Part shown: in pieces, positions 12,472-14,449 of the stretch
How the letters are laid out: each line of letters begins with the position of its first letter
How positions within the stretch are numbered: the first letter of the stretch is position 1
From: CAYLZN01 sp964387935
GTDB taxonomy: Bacteria; Acidobacteriota; Vicinamibacteria; Vicinamibacterales; JAFNAJ01
NCBI GenBank assembly: GCA_964387935.1
Contig: CAYLZN010000124.1
Span: forward strand, 1-14,449
Direction: 5' to 3'
DNA: 14,449 bases
The notes under the pieces: model-generated
The model's database searches: none
What the model was told of the DNA's origin: nothing
What the model saw: only the letters and a program-made list of their open reading frames with translations
Made by a program: the position numbers and the translations under genes

Positions 12472-14449
12472 ATGCGTGCCCAGGCTGCCTCCGAGTCCGA
12501 TACGATCCGCACGCTCCCCGACGACAGCGTGCGCCAGGTGCTGTGGCGCTTCCAGGACCGCTACGACCTGCAGATGCTCGTGCAGTCGGCGCGGGCGGTG
12601 GCGAGGGGCCCGGTCGCGAGGCTCGTGGCGGAGGGCGCCCGCGATTCCCATGAATGGACGGACGCCAAGGCGGGCCTGCTGCGGGCCTTCGACGTTGCGG
12701 GCCTGACGGCGATGTTCGCCGACCCGGCGCACGGCGGGTTCCTGGAAGGCCCCAAGAACTTCGCGCTCGCGCTCGTGGCCTTCGAACTGGCGTGGGTCGA
12801 TGCGGGGGCCGCCACCTGCAGCCTCGCGCAGGTGCTCGCCGTGGCCCCCATTCACGAGCGCGGCACGCCGCCCCAGCGGGAGACATACCTCAGCCGCATG
12901 GTCCCGCCGGGCCCGGGTGAGGATCGGCCGCACTGGCGCGGCGCGTTCTGCCTGACCGAGCCCATTCCATACGTCGGCGTCGAGACGGGCCTGCTCGGCG
13001 GCAAGGTGCGCGTGGCCGAGTGGCGCGAGGGAGAAACGCCGCTGCTCCAGGTGGACAAGCGGGGCCGCTTCATCACGAACATGGCCTTCGCCAACTTCGT
13101 GACCGCCGCGGTGGACTCCGCCGACGAGCGCATCAAGGGCAGCTGCATGATCATCCTCGAGGAGGGTGACCCCGGCACCTTCGATCGTGGCGTGCCGACG
13201 CGCAAGCTCGTGCACCAGCTCTCCTCGACGCGCGACCCGGTGTTCTCGCTCCGCGTGCCTGCCGATCGCATCGTCGGCGGCTACACGGTCAAGGACGGGA
13301 CGATCGTCCCCAACTTCAGCCACGGCGAGGTCATCGAGGCCGTGTTCCGCCGGACGCGCGTGACGGTGGGCCTGATGACGGCTGCGAAGCTCCTGTCCGC
13401 CGTCGAACCCGTCATCCGCTACCATCGGGGGCGGTTCCGCGGAGGCGACGCCGTGTCGCCCGGGTCGGTGCGCTACGAGCTGGGCCTGCAGCAGCGCGAG
13501 GACGCCGCGCATCGGCTCGTGGACATCTGGGCCTGCGGTGAGGCCAGCGCCTCGGTGGGCTTTGCGGCGGCGCGCCTGTTCGACGAACTGGATCCGCTCG
13601 AGCGCCGCAAGGACGCCTGGTTCGCCGAGCGGACGCTCACCGGCCGCGCGCAGATGAAGGCCCTCGCGGAGATCGGCAAGGACGCCATCGAGTGCATCCA
13701 GCTCGCCGCCAAGCCGCCCGAGCTTCGCAAGGCCGGTCGGTTCGCCGAGCTCGAGGCCAACGAACTGGTTCGGTTCGTCCGGCTCGACGCGGTGGCCAAC
13801 GTCCTCTGCCCGGCCGTGAAGCTCTGGAACACGGGGCATGGCGCCACGATGATGCGCGAGGCCGTGAGCCTGATGGGCGGCTACGGCATCACCGAGGACT
13901 GTCCGGGGTTCCTCGGCCACAAGTGGATGGACTCGCAGCTCGAGGCCACCTACGAGGGCCCGGAGGCCGTGCAGCGGCGGCAGTTGTCGGTCACGATGAC
14001 CAACGAGGTCTTCCTCGCGCAATTCCGCGTCTGGATCGACGAGATGCGCCGCATCGCGTCCAGCCACCCTGGCACGGGTGCCTGCACGCTGGGGTCGGCG
14101 ATGCAGATGTGGCTGTGGACGCTGCTGCACCTGCAGCGCGCGACGGACGCCGATGGGACGAAGCTGTATCAGAGCGGACGGCAGGGCGTCACCTTCCCGC
14201 TGGCGGATGCGCTCTGCTGGCTGCTCGCCTCGCGCTTCCAGATCGTCGACGTGCTGGAGTTCTCGGCACGCGGCCGGGAGGACGCGGCCCTTGCCGAGGC
14301 CGTCCCGGGACTGGTGAACTTCTTCACCGACCTCTGTCACGTGCAGTCGACCAGTGCCGCCGGCGAGGTGGGCCGCATCTGCGCCGAACTGCTCTTCGGG
14401 TACCGCCGGCACCCCGCCTGGGACGAGGCGGGCTGCGGCGCCTGCTACC
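12472..14449 (+). CDS. Large acyl-CoA dehydrogenase-like flavoprotein (3' partial)
   Basis: Starts at the ATG of 12472 and stays open to the window edge, giving 659 residues without a stop. The acyl-CoA dehydrogenase core is recognisable. A helical N-terminal domain is followed by FCLTEP (about 159-164), where the usual AGSD tail is replaced by IPYVGVETG. A beta domain contains GRFITNMAFANFVTAAVDSAD. The C-terminal helical domain has MREAVSLMGGYGITED and TYEGPEAVQRRQ, with the likely catalytic base Glu495. Ordinary members end about 30-50 residues beyond this Glu; here at least 160 more follow, with hydrophobic helices such as ALCWLLASRF. The enzyme should make a 2,3-enoyl-CoA from an acyl-CoA and pass electrons to ETF; substrate length is unknown. 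It is divergent from pckG, which suggests a link between lipid breakdown and gluconeogenesis. Confidence 0.88.
   Translation, partial: MRAQAASESDTIRTLPDDSVRQVLWRFQDRYDLQMLVQSARAVARGPVARLVAEGARDSHEWTDAKAGLLRAFDVAGLTAMFADPAHGGFLEGPKNFALALVAFELAWVDAGAATCSLAQVLAVAPIHERGTPPQRETYLSRMVPPGPGEDRPHWRGAFCLTEPIPYVGVETGLLGGKVRVAEWREGETPLLQVDKRGRFITNMAFANFVTAAVDSADERIKGSCMIILEEGDPGTFDRGVPTRKLVHQLSSTRDPVFSLRVPADRIVGGYTVKDGTIVPNFSHGEVIEAVFRRTRVTVGLMTAAKLLSAVEPVIRYHRGRFRGGDAVSPGSVRYELGLQQREDAAHRLVDIWACGEASASVGFAAARLFDELDPLERRKDAWFAERTLTGRAQMKALAEIGKDAIECIQLAAKPPELRKAGRFAELEANELVRFVRLDAVANVLCPAVKLWNTGHGATMMREAVSLMGGYGITEDCPGFLGHKWMDSQLEATYEGPEAVQRRQLSVTMTNEVFLAQFRVWIDEMRRIASSHPGTGACTLGSAMQMWLWTLLHLQRATDADGTKLYQSGRQGVTFPLADALCWLLASRFQIVDVLEFSARGREDAALAEAVPGLVNFFTDLCHVQSTSAAGEVGRICAELLFGYRRHPAWDEAGCGACY

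Noticed and set aside
12181..14412. A 743-codon - strand frame opposite the acyl-CoA dehydrogenase gene
   Set aside because: Low-complexity His/Arg/Leu-rich shadow; the + strand frame has clear dehydrogenase motifs.
1..14449. tRNA, rRNA, CRISPR array, transposase, toxin-antitoxin or riboswitch
   Set aside because: I looked for each on both strands by eye and saw none; a weak riboswitch or small RNA could be missed without covariance searches.

Overview
The window is high-GC bacterial DNA with tightly packed genes. A Ser/Thr kinase fused to a TolB-like propeller, GMC dehydrogenase plus ThuA genes, and GTP-type PEP carboxykinase together suggest an acidobacterium, perhaps Vicinamibacteria-like. 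This is inferred from gene content only; there is no rRNA or marker gene. A run of ten Ns (6051-6060) inside a gene shows it is draft assembly.

Left part, + strand (1-2987): the end of a gluconate 2-dehydrogenase subunit 3-like small subunit overlaps a GMC-family FAD dehydrogenase by 4 bp. After 54 bp and a good ribosome binding site comes a Tat-exported ThuA-domain protein. Together they look like a periplasmic sugar or glycoside oxidation module, possibly making 3-keto sugars. About 250 bp without a recognisable gene separates them from the next, convergent gene.

Middle, all - strand (12328 down to 3239). In order of transcription: GTP-dependent PEP carboxykinase (pckG); a four-gene, translationally coupled block of a membrane-anchored PpiC-like peptidylprolyl isomerase and three HupE/UreJ-like membrane proteins, each junction overlapping by 4 bp; a DUF4143 ATPase-family gene lacking its ATPase half; an HsmA/TIGR03987-like small membrane protein interrupted by the Ns; and a membrane Ser/Thr kinase with a C-terminal propeller, split by one apparently missing base near 4303. 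The kinase has a consensus TATAAT box so close to its ATG that its mRNA is probably leaderless.

Right edge, + strand (12472-14449): a long acyl-CoA dehydrogenase-like gene runs off the window, divergent from pckG. It also has a -10-like box placed for a leaderless transcript.

The most interesting region is the PPIase-HupE block. Only the middle HupE-like protein keeps both published nickel-permease motifs, while all three are predicted to start with histidine after signal-peptide cleavage. A strong palindrome is built into the first codons of the middle gene. No urease, hydrogenase or metal regulator is visible to say which metal, if any, is moved.
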